NCBI GenBank assembly: GCA_018711655.1 | Contig: DVIA01000050.1 | Span: forward strand, 1-49,634 | DNA length: 49,634 nt | Source of the DNA: Candidatus Pullichristensenella avicola | GTDB taxonomy: Bacteria; Bacillota; Clostridia; Christensenellales; Aristaeellaceae | Reading direction: 5' to 3' | In this document: positions 23,854-31,833 of the stretch, one piece after another | Layout of the letters: each line of letters opens with the position of its first letter | How positions within the stretch are numbered: position 1 is the first letter of the stretch | Notes under the pieces: model-generated | Databases searched by the model: none | The model's input: only the letters and a program-made list of their open reading frames with translations | What the model was told of the DNA's origin: nothing | Translations under genes and position numbers: made by a program

Positions 23854-24767
23854 CGCATTTTCAGACGTTCCAGCCACATCGAAAACCGCGGTTCCGGCGG
23901 CGCTTCAAAGCGCATGCGTTCGCCGGTCGAAGGGTGGTCAAAACCGATGACCGCCGCGTGCAGAAGCTGTCCGCCCAATACGGGATAGGGCGATTTTTTC
24001 GGCCCGTACACCGGGTCGCCCAGCACCGGGTGGCCGAGGGAGGCCATGTGCACGCGAATTTGGTGCGTGCGCCCCGTTTCCAGCCGCGCTTCGACATAAG
24101 AAGCCCCGCGCAACGGCTCCAGCACGCGCCAGTGCGTCACCGCGCGGCGGCCGTCCGGGCGGATGGCCATTTTTTTGCGATCTGTCGGGTGGCGGCCGAT
24201 GGGCGCGTCCACCACGCCCTGCGCCTCTTTGAAATGGCCGATGCAGACGGCCAGATAGGCGCGCTCCACCGAGTGCTCCTGGATCTGCGCCGCCAGCGCC
24301 AGGTGGGCGCGGTCGTTTTTGGCCACCAGCAGGAGGCCGGAGGTGTCCTTGTCGATGCGATGCACCAGCCCCGGCCGCTTTTCCCCGCCCACGCCGGAAA
24401 GACCGTCCAGGTGGTAGAGCAGGGCGTTGACCAGGGTGCCGTCCGGGTTGCCCGCCGCGGGGTGCGCCACCATGCCCGAGGGCTTGTAGACCACGGCCAG
24501 GTCGTCGTCCTCATAAAGGATGCGCAGGGCGATGTCCTGCGCCTCCACGGTGGCCTCGCGTGCTTCAGGTACGCTCAGACGCACTTCGTCGCCCGCGCGC
24601 AGGCGCGCGCCGGCCTTGGTCGCCGCCGCGCCGTTGAGGGCGCACTGCCCCTCCTCGATGAGCCGCCCCACGCGCGAGCGCGTTATTTCCGCGCGCGCGG
24701 TTATGTAGGCGTCCAGGCGCTGGCCGGCGTCCTCAGGGGCGACCCGCCAGGAAAGGATTTCAGCCAT
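23850..24767 (-). CDS. RluD-family 23S rRNA pseudouridine synthase
   Basis: A 305-residue RluA/RluD-type enzyme that isomerises uridines in large-subunit rRNA. An N-terminal S4 domain (about 15-75, QRLDAYITARAEITRSRVGRLIEEGQCALNG) is followed by the catalytic domain with HRIDKDTSGLLLVAKND, which carries the catalytic Asp, and later RLETGRTHQIRVHMASLGHPVLGDPVYG. GGAGGG precedes the ATG at 24767. It overlaps lspA by 8 bp, the conserved lspA-rluD order of Firmicutes. Which of RluA, C or D it matches in specificity cannot be decided. Confidence 0.94.
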   Translation of the reverse strand: MAEILSWRVAPEDAGQRLDAYITARAEITRSRVGRLIEEGQCALNGAAATKAGARLRAGDEVRLSVPEAREATVEAQDIALRILYEDDDLAVVYKPSGMVAHPAAGNPDGTLVNALLYHLDGLSGVGGEKRPGLVHRIDKDTSGLLLVAKNDRAHLALAAQIQEHSVERAYLAVCIGHFKEAQGVVDAPIGRHPTDRKKMAIRPDGRRAVTHWRVLEPLRGASYVEARLETGRTHQIRVHMASLGHPVLGDPVYGPKKSPYPVLGGQLLHAAVIGFDHPSTGERMRFEAPPEPRFSMWLERLKMR

Positions 24768-25224
24768 GCTTTTTCCCTCCGTCCGCGCGCACAATGGCGA
24801 TCAGCGCCAGCGCGCAGCCCGCGACGATGCATACGTCCGCCACGTTGAACACCGGAAACCGGAATACGTCCAGTTCGAGGAAGTCGATCACATAGCCGTA
24901 GCGCAGGCGATCGTAGAGGTTGGAAAGGCCTCCCGCCAGCACCATCCACAGCCCCGCGCGCGCCATGCCGGGCATGCGCGCAAAGCGCAGCAACGCAAAG
25001 ACGATCGCCGCGCACAGCAGCAGCACCAGCACGCTCAAAAGCACAAGCCGCCCGGAGAACATGCCGAAGGCCGCGCCGTAATTGCGCACCGGCCGAAAAT
25101 TGAGAAGGCCGGGCACAGCCTCCTGGGGGCCTGAAAGGCGCAACGACCACGCCTTCGTCGCCCGGTCGAGCGCAAAGACGACGATCGCCAGCCAAAACAG
25201 CCTACATCCTTGCCTGAATCGCAT
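24760..25224 (-). CDS. lspA: Lipoprotein signal peptidase (signal peptidase II)
   Basis: A 154-residue membrane aspartyl protease that removes signal peptides from prolipoproteins after Lgt has lipidated them. It has four helices. The conserved parts are ALDRATKAW (near 15-23), RPVRNYGAAFGMFSG, AGGLSNLYDRLRYGYVIDFLEL (first catalytic Asp in the YDR..GYVIDF region) and PVFNVADVCIVAG (second catalytic Asp). GGAGGTTAT precedes the ATG at 25224, which lies inside the end of the DUF5665 gene. lgt is also in this window. Confidence 0.95.
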   Translation of the reverse strand: MRFRQGCRLFWLAIVVFALDRATKAWSLRLSGPQEAVPGLLNFRPVRNYGAAFGMFSGRLVLLSVLVLLLCAAIVFALLRFARMPGMARAGLWMVLAGGLSNLYDRLRYGYVIDFLELDVFRFPVFNVADVCIVAGCALALIAIVRADGGKKHG

Positions 25225-25474
25225 GGATAACCTCCGCGAGAAAATCGCCGATGACGGGGACATTTTCCACCACCATGTTTTTGATCAGCACCGCGCACAG
25301 CGCGGCCAGAAGCGCGAACCCCAGCGTGAAGCCGAAACCCCGCGCCATGCCGTAGAGCAGATTGTCCCAAATGAGCCGACGGCGGCTGGAAACGTATTCG
25401 ACGTATTCGTCCAGGCGCATTCGCTCCAGCGTTCCCGCCAGCCGCTCCAGGCGCTGTTCCAGTTCTTCGTACAT
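25202..25474 (-). CDS. DUF5665 membrane protein
   Basis: A 90-residue protein with a helical, charged N-terminus (EELEQRLERLAGTLERMRLDEYVEYVSSRRRLIWDNLL) and one hydrophobic helix (about 46-66, ARGFGFTLGFALLAALCAVLI), ending NVPVIGDFLAEVIHAIQARM. This matches the DUF5665 family, small Clostridia proteins of unknown function found beside divIVA and lspA. GGAGGAACG precedes the ATG. It overlaps lspA by 23 bp, so translation is coupled. Confidence 0.85.
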   Translation of the reverse strand: MYEELEQRLERLAGTLERMRLDEYVEYVSSRRRLIWDNLLYGMARGFGFTLGFALLAALCAVLIKNMVVENVPVIGDFLAEVIHAIQARM

Positions 25475-25665
25475 GCGCGTTCCTCCCTCGGCCAGAGTTT
25501 TTCCGCGCCGGCGGGAAGGTATGCGCGCAAACAGGCGCGGGGCGGCGCGGCGTAGGAAAACTCCCCGCCGCGCCGCCCCGCGGAACAAAAGCCTCTGTCT
25601 GCGCGTTCGGGCCGGAAGCGCCGCCGGCCATGTCAACGCGCCGCCTTCGTGGGCGCGCCTGCGCG

Positions 25666-26223
25666 TCAGTCGAACAGAGAACCGGCGTCCTTGAGCACCT
25701 GCACCTGCCCCTCCACCAGGCGGCGGAAGCTGGCGCGGTAGTTGTCGATGGTCTTGCGGACGCTGTCAGCCTCGGCCTTGACGCCCTCGGCCTCGGCCTT
25801 GGCGTTGGAAACGGTGCTGGCGGCCTGCTCCTCGGCGGAGGAGATCAGTTCCTGGGCCTTCTTGCGGGCCTCGGCAACGGTATCGTCGGCGATGCGCTGG
25901 GCGTTGACCAGCGTATCGCGCATGGCCAGTTCGAGGTTTTTGAAGTAGCTCGGCTCGTCGTAAGCGGGCTCGGAGGCGGGGGCGGGCTCTGCGCTGGCGG
26001 GCGCCGGAGCGGGCTCTGCGGCGGCCGGCGCGCCGGCGGCGAGCTTTTCGTTCTCCGCCTGCAGCGACTTGACCTGCTCGGCCAGCGCCATGTTTTCGCG
26101 AATGAGGACGCTCAACTGATCGGAGATCTCGTCGAGGAAATCATCGACTTCTTCGATATTATAGCCGTCCCGCTTCTGTCTGCTGAACTCTTTTTCCTGA
26201 ATATCCCTGACACTGATCGGCAT
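25666..26223 (-). CDS. divIVA: DivIVA-family cell division/polarity protein
   Basis: A 185-residue coiled-coil protein that marks poles and division sites on curved membrane. The N-terminal domain, SVRDIQEKEFSRQKRDGYNIEEVDDFLDEISDQL (about 4-37), carries the YxxxEVDxFL signature. A Pro/Ala-rich linker (about 63-88, PAAAEPAPAPASAEPAPASEP) separates it from a long helical coil (about 90-185). The ATG at 26223 follows GGGAGA. The proline-rich linker resembles those of GC-rich lineages. It is in the conserved cluster with sepF and ylmH. Confidence 0.94.
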   Translation of the reverse strand: MPISVRDIQEKEFSRQKRDGYNIEEVDDFLDEISDQLSVLIRENMALAEQVKSLQAENEKLAAGAPAAAEPAPAPASAEPAPASEPAYDEPSYFKNLELAMRDTLVNAQRIADDTVAEARKKAQELISSAEEQAASTVSNAKAEAEGVKAEADSVRKTIDNYRASFRRLVEGQVQVLKDAGSLFD

Positions 26224-26332
26224 GGTTTCTCTCCCTTTCGTTGCGATGCGCGATTGCAGTCGAATCGTCTCTTTTCGGTATTCGTCGCGGGGCGGTGAAA
26301 TCCTTCCCCTTGGCGGAAAAGTTGAATTTTCT

Positions 26333-27067
26333 TCACTTTCCGTACACAAACAGGCGCATGCCCACGCGCCCCTTGCGCGTAAGCCCGGTCACTTCCTGCA
26401 CGCGAAAGCGCCCCAGGGTGCGGGCGGAAACGAGCGAGCCTTCGGCCAGGCGCGCGTCGCCGCGCGTTTCCACGATGTGATCGACCCTGACCAGTTCGGC
26501 GCGGATCATCTCCTGCGCCTTTTGGCGCGAGAGATCATAGGCGGCGGCGAGCACGGCGTCCAGCCGTTGCGAGGGCACGGTGCGGTACAGGAGCGTTCCC
26601 TCCGGCGGAGGCGGAACGAAGTCCTGCGCGCAGGGGGATACGCGCACCTTTACGCGCCCGCAGCTTTCGAGGTTTGCCTGTATATAATCGGCCACGTCCT
26701 CGTGCGCGAACAGGAGCGCGCCTTCGCCGAGCAGGGCGATGTCGCCCAGCGTTTCGCGCCCGACGCCCAGCCCCATCAGGGCCCCGAGGATGTCCCGGTG
26801 TCCAGGCGAGCCGTAGCGCGCGTTCCACAGGATGCGCAGGCGGCGGATGGGGAAGGAGAGCGCCCGCGTATCGCCGCTGTAGAACCCGGCTACGCGGCGC
26901 TCGGCGTCGTCATAGCCGCCGGAAAAGGCCACTTCGCAGCCGGCGGCATTGGCCGCGGCGCGGCAGGCGATCTCCATGGGCGGCTCCAGAAAGCGCGTAT
27001 AGGCGGCAACGCCGGCATGCGCCGCGCGCAGCGCCAATTCCCGCAGGCGCTTTTCCTCCATTTCCAT
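26333..27067 (-). CDS. ylmH: YlmH RNA-binding protein (S4 domain)
   Basis: A 244-residue protein. The N-terminal two-thirds is the YlmH domain (RFLEPPMEIACRAAANAAGCEVAFSGGYDDAERRVAGFY, then HRDILGALMGLGVGRETLGDI). The C-terminal S4 domain is SQRLDAVLAAAYDLSRQKAQEMIRAELVRVDH, followed by GSLVSARTLGRFRV. Relatives bind the ribosome and rescue stalled nascent chains, beyond the older link with division. It lies 3 nt after yggT. The length is standard. Confidence 0.93.
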   Translation of the reverse strand: MEMEEKRLRELALRAAHAGVAAYTRFLEPPMEIACRAAANAAGCEVAFSGGYDDAERRVAGFYSGDTRALSFPIRRLRILWNARYGSPGHRDILGALMGLGVGRETLGDIALLGEGALLFAHEDVADYIQANLESCGRVKVRVSPCAQDFVPPPPEGTLLYRTVPSQRLDAVLAAAYDLSRQKAQEMIRAELVRVDHIVETRGDARLAEGSLVSARTLGRFRVQEVTGLTRKGRVGMRLFVYGK

Positions 27068-27070
27068 GCG

Positions 27071-27367
27071 TCAGAAAAGGCCGGCAGGCAGACAAAGACG
27101 GTAGTAAAGCGTAAACAGAAGTTCGCTGACGATATTGATGCCGATCATCGCAAACCAGAGCGTAAAATCAATCGGCAGGCCCGTGCGCCGCATCACCCAC
27201 ATCGCCGGGCGGCGGAAGGGGCGCACGAACGGATAGATGAACTTGGCCAAAACCTCCACAAAGCGGTTGTTAAAGCGCAGAAACGACAAAATCCAGTATA
27301 CGAAGATCGCCGCGCTGAGAATGCGCAAAAACACCTGCAGCGCATGAACGACGGAATACATCGTCAT
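27071..27367 (-). CDS. yggT: YggT-family membrane protein (YlmG)
   Basis: A 98-residue protein with two hydrophobic segments (about 7-28 and 68-90) separated by the family signature (FIYPFVRPFRRPAMWVMRRTGLPIDFTLWFAMI). The role is unsettled; it is linked to division and membrane organisation by its place in the ylm cluster. Of two in-frame ATGs, 27367 has a GGAGG 9 nt upstream and is preferred. It lies between sepF and ylmH. Confidence 0.93.
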   Translation of the reverse strand: MTMYSVVHALQVFLRILSAAIFVYWILSFLRFNNRFVEVLAKFIYPFVRPFRRPAMWVMRRTGLPIDFTLWFAMIGINIVSELLFTLYYRLCLPAGLF

Positions 27368-27370
27368 AGC

Positions 27371-27970
27371 CTAGAACCTCCGCTCCACATCATAGGTCTC
27401 GTTGACCTCCACGGTATTGGGAGCGAGCACATAAGTGCGGTCGGACGCCTTGCGGATGGTGGCGCTCAGGGCAAACACCGCGCCGGAGAGCGTGTCGATG
27501 GCGCGCTGGGTAAGCTTGGGGTCGATCTCGTCCAGCGTCAGAACCACAACGTTGCCGGCGATGAGGCTGTCGATAACGTCGCAGCAATCCTCCAGCGTGT
27601 TGAGCGAGCACATCATGGTGCGCTGGCGCTGGGCGCGCGATTGCGCGCGCGGCGCCGGTTCATAGGCGCTGAAGCGGGAGGGCTCGCGCGGCGTATAGTC
27701 GTATCCTGCGGAAGAGGAACGCCGCGAGGCGGGCGTAGGCACGCGCGTGGAACTGTAGTGATCCGCGCCGTAGCGGCCCCGCTCGTCCTTGACGATGGTG
27801 CGCCGCCGGGTGTCCTCCGTGCGCGAGCGCTGCTGGCGGGGGACATAGGTGGACGGGCGGCCGTATCCGTCGCCGTATCCGTCGTCTGCGGGCGCGCGCT
27901 GCGCCGTATCGTCGTCCACCAGACCGATAAAATTCAAAAATTTGCTGACGCCGCCCTGCTTGCGAGCCAT
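27371..27970 (-). CDS. sepF: Cell division protein SepF
   Basis: A 199-residue membrane-bound FtsZ tether. The N-terminus (MARKQGGVSKFLNFIGL) is the amphipathic helix that binds membrane. A long Arg/Ser/Tyr-rich linker follows (about 25-115), longer than in Bacillus. The C-terminal SepF domain (about 118-199) includes TMMCSLNTLEDCCDVIDSLIAGNVVVLTLDEIDPKLTQRAIDTLSGAVFAL. The stop is 3 nt before yggT. In the same operon as yggS and divIVA. Confidence 0.95.
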   Translation of the reverse strand: MARKQGGVSKFLNFIGLVDDDTAQRAPADDGYGDGYGRPSTYVPRQQRSRTEDTRRRTIVKDERGRYGADHYSSTRVPTPASRRSSSAGYDYTPREPSRFSAYEPAPRAQSRAQRQRTMMCSLNTLEDCCDVIDSLIAGNVVVLTLDEIDPKLTQRAIDTLSGAVFALSATIRKASDRTYVLAPNTVEVNETYDVERRF

Positions 27971-27986
27971 AGCGATTCCTCCCAAC

Positions 27987-28670
27987 TTATTTCCTTGCGC
28001 CGAACAGCGCCCGCCCGGGGCGCACCATGGTCGCGCCCTCTTCGGCGGCGACGAGGCAATCGGCGGACATGCCCATCGACAGTATGCGCATCTGCGCGCC
28101 GGGGATGGCCTGCTCGCGCAGGCGGTCGAACCATTCCCGCATGCGGCGGAAATAGGGCCGCACCTGTTCGGGATCGGCGACCAGGGGCATGATGGCCATC
28201 AGGCCCTCCACGCGCACGCCCTTTCGGGAAGCGGCCAGACGCACGAAGGCTTCCAGGTCCTCCTCCAGGACGCCCGCCTTCTGCGCCTCCCGGGCGATGT
28301 TGACCTGCACCAGCACCGGCATGGGCTTTCCCAGCGCCTGCGCGCGGCGGTCGATCTCCTCCAGAAGCTCGCGGCGGTCCAGCGACTGGATCATATCCAC
28401 AAGCGGCAACACCTGTTTGACCTTGTTCAGTTGCAAACGGCCGATCATGTGCCGCGTCAGGCCGGGGTCAAGGCGTTCGGCCTTGGCGGCGATCTCCTGC
28501 ACGCGGTTTTCGCCGATAATGCGCACGCCCAGGGCGCAGGCGAGGTTGATGGTTTCCACATCCACCGTCTTGGTTACTGCGCAGATCTCCACGCGGCCCC
28601 AGCGCGCGGAGGCGTCGTCCAGGCGCGCGCGCATTTCCCGCAGCGATTTTTCCAACAATTCCCGTTCCAT
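27987..28670 (-). CDS. yggS: YggS-family pyridoxal-phosphate homeostasis protein
   Basis: A 227-residue single-domain TIM-barrel protein (PLPBP, YlmE) that binds PLP without a known reaction and keeps B6 and amino-acid pools in balance. The PLP lysine is in ICAVTKTVDVETIN (about Lys34). Other family parts are GENRVQEIAAK, IGRLQLNKVKQVL, VNIAREAQKAGV and LSMGMSADCLVAAEEGATMVRPGRALFG. It is 9 nt after the HlyD-like gene and 16 nt before sepF. Confidence 0.95.
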   Translation of the reverse strand: MERELLEKSLREMRARLDDASARWGRVEICAVTKTVDVETINLACALGVRIIGENRVQEIAAKAERLDPGLTRHMIGRLQLNKVKQVLPLVDMIQSLDRRELLEEIDRRAQALGKPMPVLVQVNIAREAQKAGVLEEDLEAFVRLAASRKGVRVEGLMAIMPLVADPEQVRPYFRRMREWFDRLREQAIPGAQMRILSMGMSADCLVAAEEGATMVRPGRALFGARK

Positions 28671-28679
28671 AGCGTTCCT

Positions 28680-29858
28680 CTACTTGACAAGCACCGTCTG
28701 CCCGGCCAGGAGCAAGCCGTCTGCCAGCGGCTGGATCAGCGCGTTGCTGCCGTCGTTGGCGAGCACCTCGACGGGCACGAACGTGCCGCCGGGCACGTCG
28801 TAGAGCCACACGCCCATCTGGCCGTTCTGCTCATAAAGTGCCCGCGAAGCCACCGACAGGCCGGAAAGATTGCTGCTGAGCAGCACCCGGCCGCTGCGCT
28901 GATACAAAAGCGGGCCGATGGGGTCCTCGATGAGAAAGACGGCCAGCACATCCTCGCCCACCCGCTGTACGCGCGTCACCGTGGCGGTGTAGGCCGTGTC
29001 CTCAAAGCCCTCGAAGCGGAGGAAGTATTCCTGCTCCAACACGGGGTTCCAGGTCTTGCCGTCGGTGAGAATGGCCACATACCATTCGTTCTGGTCCACC
29101 AGGCGGTAGATGTCGGTCAGGCGCGTATCCGCGTCCCCCAGGGCGCCGCCGGCGATGACCGTGCGCACGTCCGCAGGGGTGAGCGTATCCAGCGATTCGG
29201 GCGTGAGCGCGCTTTCATAGCCGTCGGTGTAGAAGGAGATCACGCCCGCGCGGTCGGCGCTTGCCTCCGTTCGCCAGGAGGCGATGGAGTTCAGCCGCGT
29301 GCTTTCCTCCTGATAGAGGCGGTTGAGGTTGAGATCCTCGCGGCGGTTGGCGCGCATGTAATCCTGCCGGTTGACCATGGCGGCCTCCAGCTGCCGGGTG
29401 AGGGAAAGCAGGTTGCCCGTCGTTTCATGCGATATCAGCGCCTTGAGTTCCAGCGCCTTCATTTCGACGATGCGGTCCAGCCGCTCCAGGTCCGTATCGA
29501 CGATATTGTTGAGGATCGTCTTGTGATAGGCCTGAATGTTGGCGCGTATGTCCTCCAGGCGGGTCAGTTCGCCTTCGGAATACCCTGTGGAGTACAGGTA
29601 GGCGATGGTGTCGCCCTCGTTCAAAAGCGTGCCCTCGGTGGCGATGTATTCCACGCGCGCGATCGTGCCGGAGGAATAGACCTCCTCGTCGCGGATGATG
29701 ATGGCGTCGGTCTGCTGGAAATAGGAGGTCGTCGCCTCGTTGATCATTTCCACGTTCCCGCCGAATTGCAGGTGTGGACGGACGATCGGAAACACGATCG
29801 CCAAGATCAACAGCAAAAGGAAGACATAAAACCTTCCCGTCACCCGTTTCCCGCGCAT
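28680..29858 (-). CDS. HlyD-like membrane-anchored protein
   Basis: A 392-residue protein with one N-terminal helix (about 10-28, FYVFLLLLILAIVFPIV) and a large outside part. A lipoyl/barrel-sandwich-like segment (DAIIIRDEEVYSSGTIARVEYIATEGTLLNEGDTIAYLY) is followed by a long helical hairpin (about 95-200) and later beta domains ending ADGLLLAGQTVLVK. This is the plan of HlyD-type membrane fusion proteins, but no partner exporter is encoded nearby. ATG 29858 is used; GTG 29864, two codons earlier, is better spaced from GGAG and may be the true start. It leads the ylm division operon, so a role at the division site or cell wall is possible. Confidence 0.8.
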   Translation of the reverse strand: MRGKRVTGRFYVFLLLLILAIVFPIVRPHLQFGGNVEMINEATTSYFQQTDAIIIRDEEVYSSGTIARVEYIATEGTLLNEGDTIAYLYSTGYSEGELTRLEDIRANIQAYHKTILNNIVDTDLERLDRIVEMKALELKALISHETTGNLLSLTRQLEAAMVNRQDYMRANRREDLNLNRLYQEESTRLNSIASWRTEASADRAGVISFYTDGYESALTPESLDTLTPADVRTVIAGGALGDADTRLTDIYRLVDQNEWYVAILTDGKTWNPVLEQEYFLRFEGFEDTAYTATVTRVQRVGEDVLAVFLIEDPIGPLLYQRSGRVLLSSNLSGLSVASRALYEQNGQMGVWLYDVPGGTFVPVEVLANDGSNALIQPLADGLLLAGQTVLVK

Positions 29859-29971
29859 GTACACTCTCGCTCCAAATTCTTTGCGCGCCGCGGCAATGCC
29901 GCGCCTTCCTGCGGGAAGGGCGAACGCCGCGCGCGTATAAAAGCGGACACTTCTGTCCACCGTATGCTATT

Positions 29972-30000
29972 ATTATAATCGCTTTACGGGGAAGATGCAA
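29972..30000 (-). promoter_or_regulatory. Promoter of the hlyD-like/yggS/sepF cluster
   Basis: On the minus strand, TTGCAT (29995-30000), a 17-bp spacer and TATAAT (29972-29977). A small hairpin GGACA-CTTC-TGTCC (29944-29957) lies just past the likely start of transcription. It is back-to-back with the lgt promoter. Confidence 0.75.
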
Positions 30001-30010
30001 CCGGCCAGTC

Positions 30011-30040
30011 TTGACATTACCTAGACGAAATCATTATAAT
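30011..30040 (+). promoter_or_regulatory. Promoter of lgt
   Basis: TTGACA (30011-30016), an 18-bp spacer and TATAAT (30035-30040). It overlaps an in-frame ATG at 30039, which therefore cannot be the lgt start. Confidence 0.85.
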
Positions 30041-30065
30041 GGCGATAGTTTCAGGAGGCGAAATT

Positions 30066-30836
30066 GTGGTGAAGTGGACGCGCGAGGCGCTGATGATCGG
30101 AGATTTTTCCCTGCGCTACTACGGCATGCTCATTGCTCTGGGGGCGCTTTTGGGCGTTCTTCTGGCGATGAAACGCGAAAAACGGCTGGGGCTTGCGCGG
30201 GATACGGCCATCGACCTTTCCCTGGTCGGCGTGCCCTGCGCGCTGATCGGGGCGCGGCTTTACTACGTCGTTTTTTCATGGGATTTTTACAAAAACGACC
30301 CGTGGAAGATCTTCTCCCTGCGCGAAGGCGGCATGGCCATCTACGGCGGCGTTCTGGCGGGCGTGCTGGTCGGGTGGGCGTTTTCCCGGGCGCGGAAGGT
30401 GTCCTTCTGGTCGCTGGCCGATCTGGCTGCGCCGTCCCTGGCGCTGGGGCAGGCCATAGGCCGCTGGGGGAATTTTTTCAACCAGGAGGCCTACGGCTAT
30501 GCGGTGAGCGACCCCGCCCTGTGCCGTTTTCCCATTTCGGTGCTTATCGAGGCGGACGGCCGCTGGCATCTGGCCACGTTTTTCTATGAATCGGTATGGT
30601 GCGCCTTCATTGTCGCCTTCATCCTTCTTCTGGAGCGCAGGGGCCGGCTGCGGCGGAAGGGCGAGGCGTTTTTGTGGTATCTTTTCCTCTATGGCGCCGA
30701 GCGCGCCGTGGTGGAGGGGCTGCGCACGGACAGCCTGATGCTCGGGCCGGTGCGCGTGTCGCAGGCGCTGTCGGCGCTGCTGGCCGCAGGGGCGCTCGCG
30801 GCGCTGATCGTGCGCTCGCGGCGCAAAAGCGCCTGA
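30066..30836 (+). CDS. lgt: Prolipoprotein diacylglyceryl transferase
   Basis: A 256-residue integral membrane enzyme that moves diacylglycerol from phosphatidylglycerol to the lipobox cysteine, the step before LspA. Conserved parts are IGDFSLRYYGMLIALGALLGVL, PCALIGARLYYVVFSW, LREGGMAIYGGVLAGVLVGW and the signature LALGQAIGRWGNFFNQEAYG; near the end come LYGAERAVVEGLRTDSL. GTG 30066 is chosen because AGGAGG lies 7 nt upstream. Terminators were not seen, and degV has its own promoter. Confidence 0.94.
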   Translation: MVKWTREALMIGDFSLRYYGMLIALGALLGVLLAMKREKRLGLARDTAIDLSLVGVPCALIGARLYYVVFSWDFYKNDPWKIFSLREGGMAIYGGVLAGVLVGWAFSRARKVSFWSLADLAAPSLALGQAIGRWGNFFNQEAYGYAVSDPALCRFPISVLIEADGRWHLATFFYESVWCAFIVAFILLLERRGRLRRKGEAFLWYLFLYGAERAVVEGLRTDSLMLGPVRVSQALSALLAAGALAALIVRSRRKSA

Positions 30837-30863
30837 AAACGACGCTTTTTCCCACGCGGCGCA

Positions 30864-30892
30864 TTGCGCTTTGCCGCGCGGCATGCTATAAT
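30864..30892 (+). promoter_or_regulatory. Promoter of the degV pair
   Basis: TTGCGC (30864-30869), a 17-bp spacer and TATAAT (30887-30892). The -35 is weak. Confidence 0.65.
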
Positions 30893-30942
30893 GGTAAAAA
30901 TGCCGGATTGCCGCGGGGCGGCCGGGTATAGGGGGAAAAGAC

Positions 30943-31815
30943 ATGGCTGAATATACGATCGTTACAGATTCCTCGTGCGACCTGCCGGATCAGCTCGCGG
31001 CAGAACTCGAACTGAAGGTGGTGCCCCTCTCGCTGACCATGGAGGGCAAGCAGTATCTCAACACCACCGACGAACGCGGCATCGCCCACAAGGAACTCTA
31101 CGCCCGTCTGCGCGAAGGCGTGATGGCCAAGACCTCCGCCGCCAATGTCGAGGACTTTCTCAGCGCCCTGGAGCCGGAAATGGCCGCGGGGCGGGACGTG
31201 CTTTATATCGGCTTTTCTTCGGCGCTGAGCGCCACCTGCGCCGTGGGCGCGAACGTGTGCCGCGATCTGATGGAGAAATATCCCGGCCGCAAGGCGTATG
31301 CGGTGGATTCGCTGTGCGCCTCGTTGGGGCAGGGGTTGTTTGTGTACCTTCTGGCGCAGAAAAAGCGCGAGGGCATGGACATCGACGCCCTGCGCGATTA
31401 CGCGGAGGAACTCAAGCTGCACATCTGCCACTGGTTTACGGTGGAGGATCTGCAGTTCCTGCGCCGCGGCGGCCGCGTCAGCGCGGCGGCGGCGTTCATC
31501 GGCTCCATCCTCAGCATCAAGCCTGTTTTGCATGTGGACAACGAAGGCCGTCTCATTCCCGTTTCCAAGGTGCGCGGCCGCAAGGCCTCTTTGCGCGCCA
31601 TTGCCGACAAAGTCAAGGAAACCATGCTCGACCGACCGGATCAGACGCTGTTTATCAGCCATGGCGACAGCGAGGAGGACGCGAAACTCGTCGCGGAAAT
31701 GATTCAGGAGCGCACGGGTCTGAAGCTCCAGGTGCTCAACTTCGTTGGGCCGGTCATCGGCTCGCATTCCGGCCCGGGCACCATTGCGGTGTTTTTCATC
31801 GGCAGCGAGCGCTAG
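30943..31815 (+). CDS. DegV-family fatty-acid-binding protein (paralogue 1)
   Basis: A 290-residue protein that by family binds a fatty acid for phosphorylation by the FakA kinase (FakB role). The start, YTIVTDSSCDLPDQLAAELELKVVPLSL, is the DegV signature. Further marks are IGFSSALSATCAVGAN, RRGGRVSAAAAFIGSILSIKPVLHVDNEGRLIPVSKVRGRKASL and the end GPVIGSHSGPGTIAVFFIG. Fatty-acid specificity cannot be told. The two degV genes are separated by 18 nt. Confidence 0.93.
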   Translation: MAEYTIVTDSSCDLPDQLAAELELKVVPLSLTMEGKQYLNTTDERGIAHKELYARLREGVMAKTSAANVEDFLSALEPEMAAGRDVLYIGFSSALSATCAVGANVCRDLMEKYPGRKAYAVDSLCASLGQGLFVYLLAQKKREGMDIDALRDYAEELKLHICHWFTVEDLQFLRRGGRVSAAAAFIGSILSIKPVLHVDNEGRLIPVSKVRGRKASLRAIADKVKETMLDRPDQTLFISHGDSEEDAKLVAEMIQERTGLKLQVLNFVGPVIGSHSGPGTIAVFFIGSER

Positions 31816-31833
31816 AAAGGGAGGCTTTGGGCA

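Noticed and set aside
23500-23877. N-terminal extension of MgtE in the same frame
   Set aside because: The extra 126 residues do not resemble the MgtE_N domain, and a good ribosome-binding site lies before ATG 23499.
30039-30065. ATG 30039 as the start of lgt
   Set aside because: It lies inside the -10 box of the promoter; AGGAGG points to GTG 30066.
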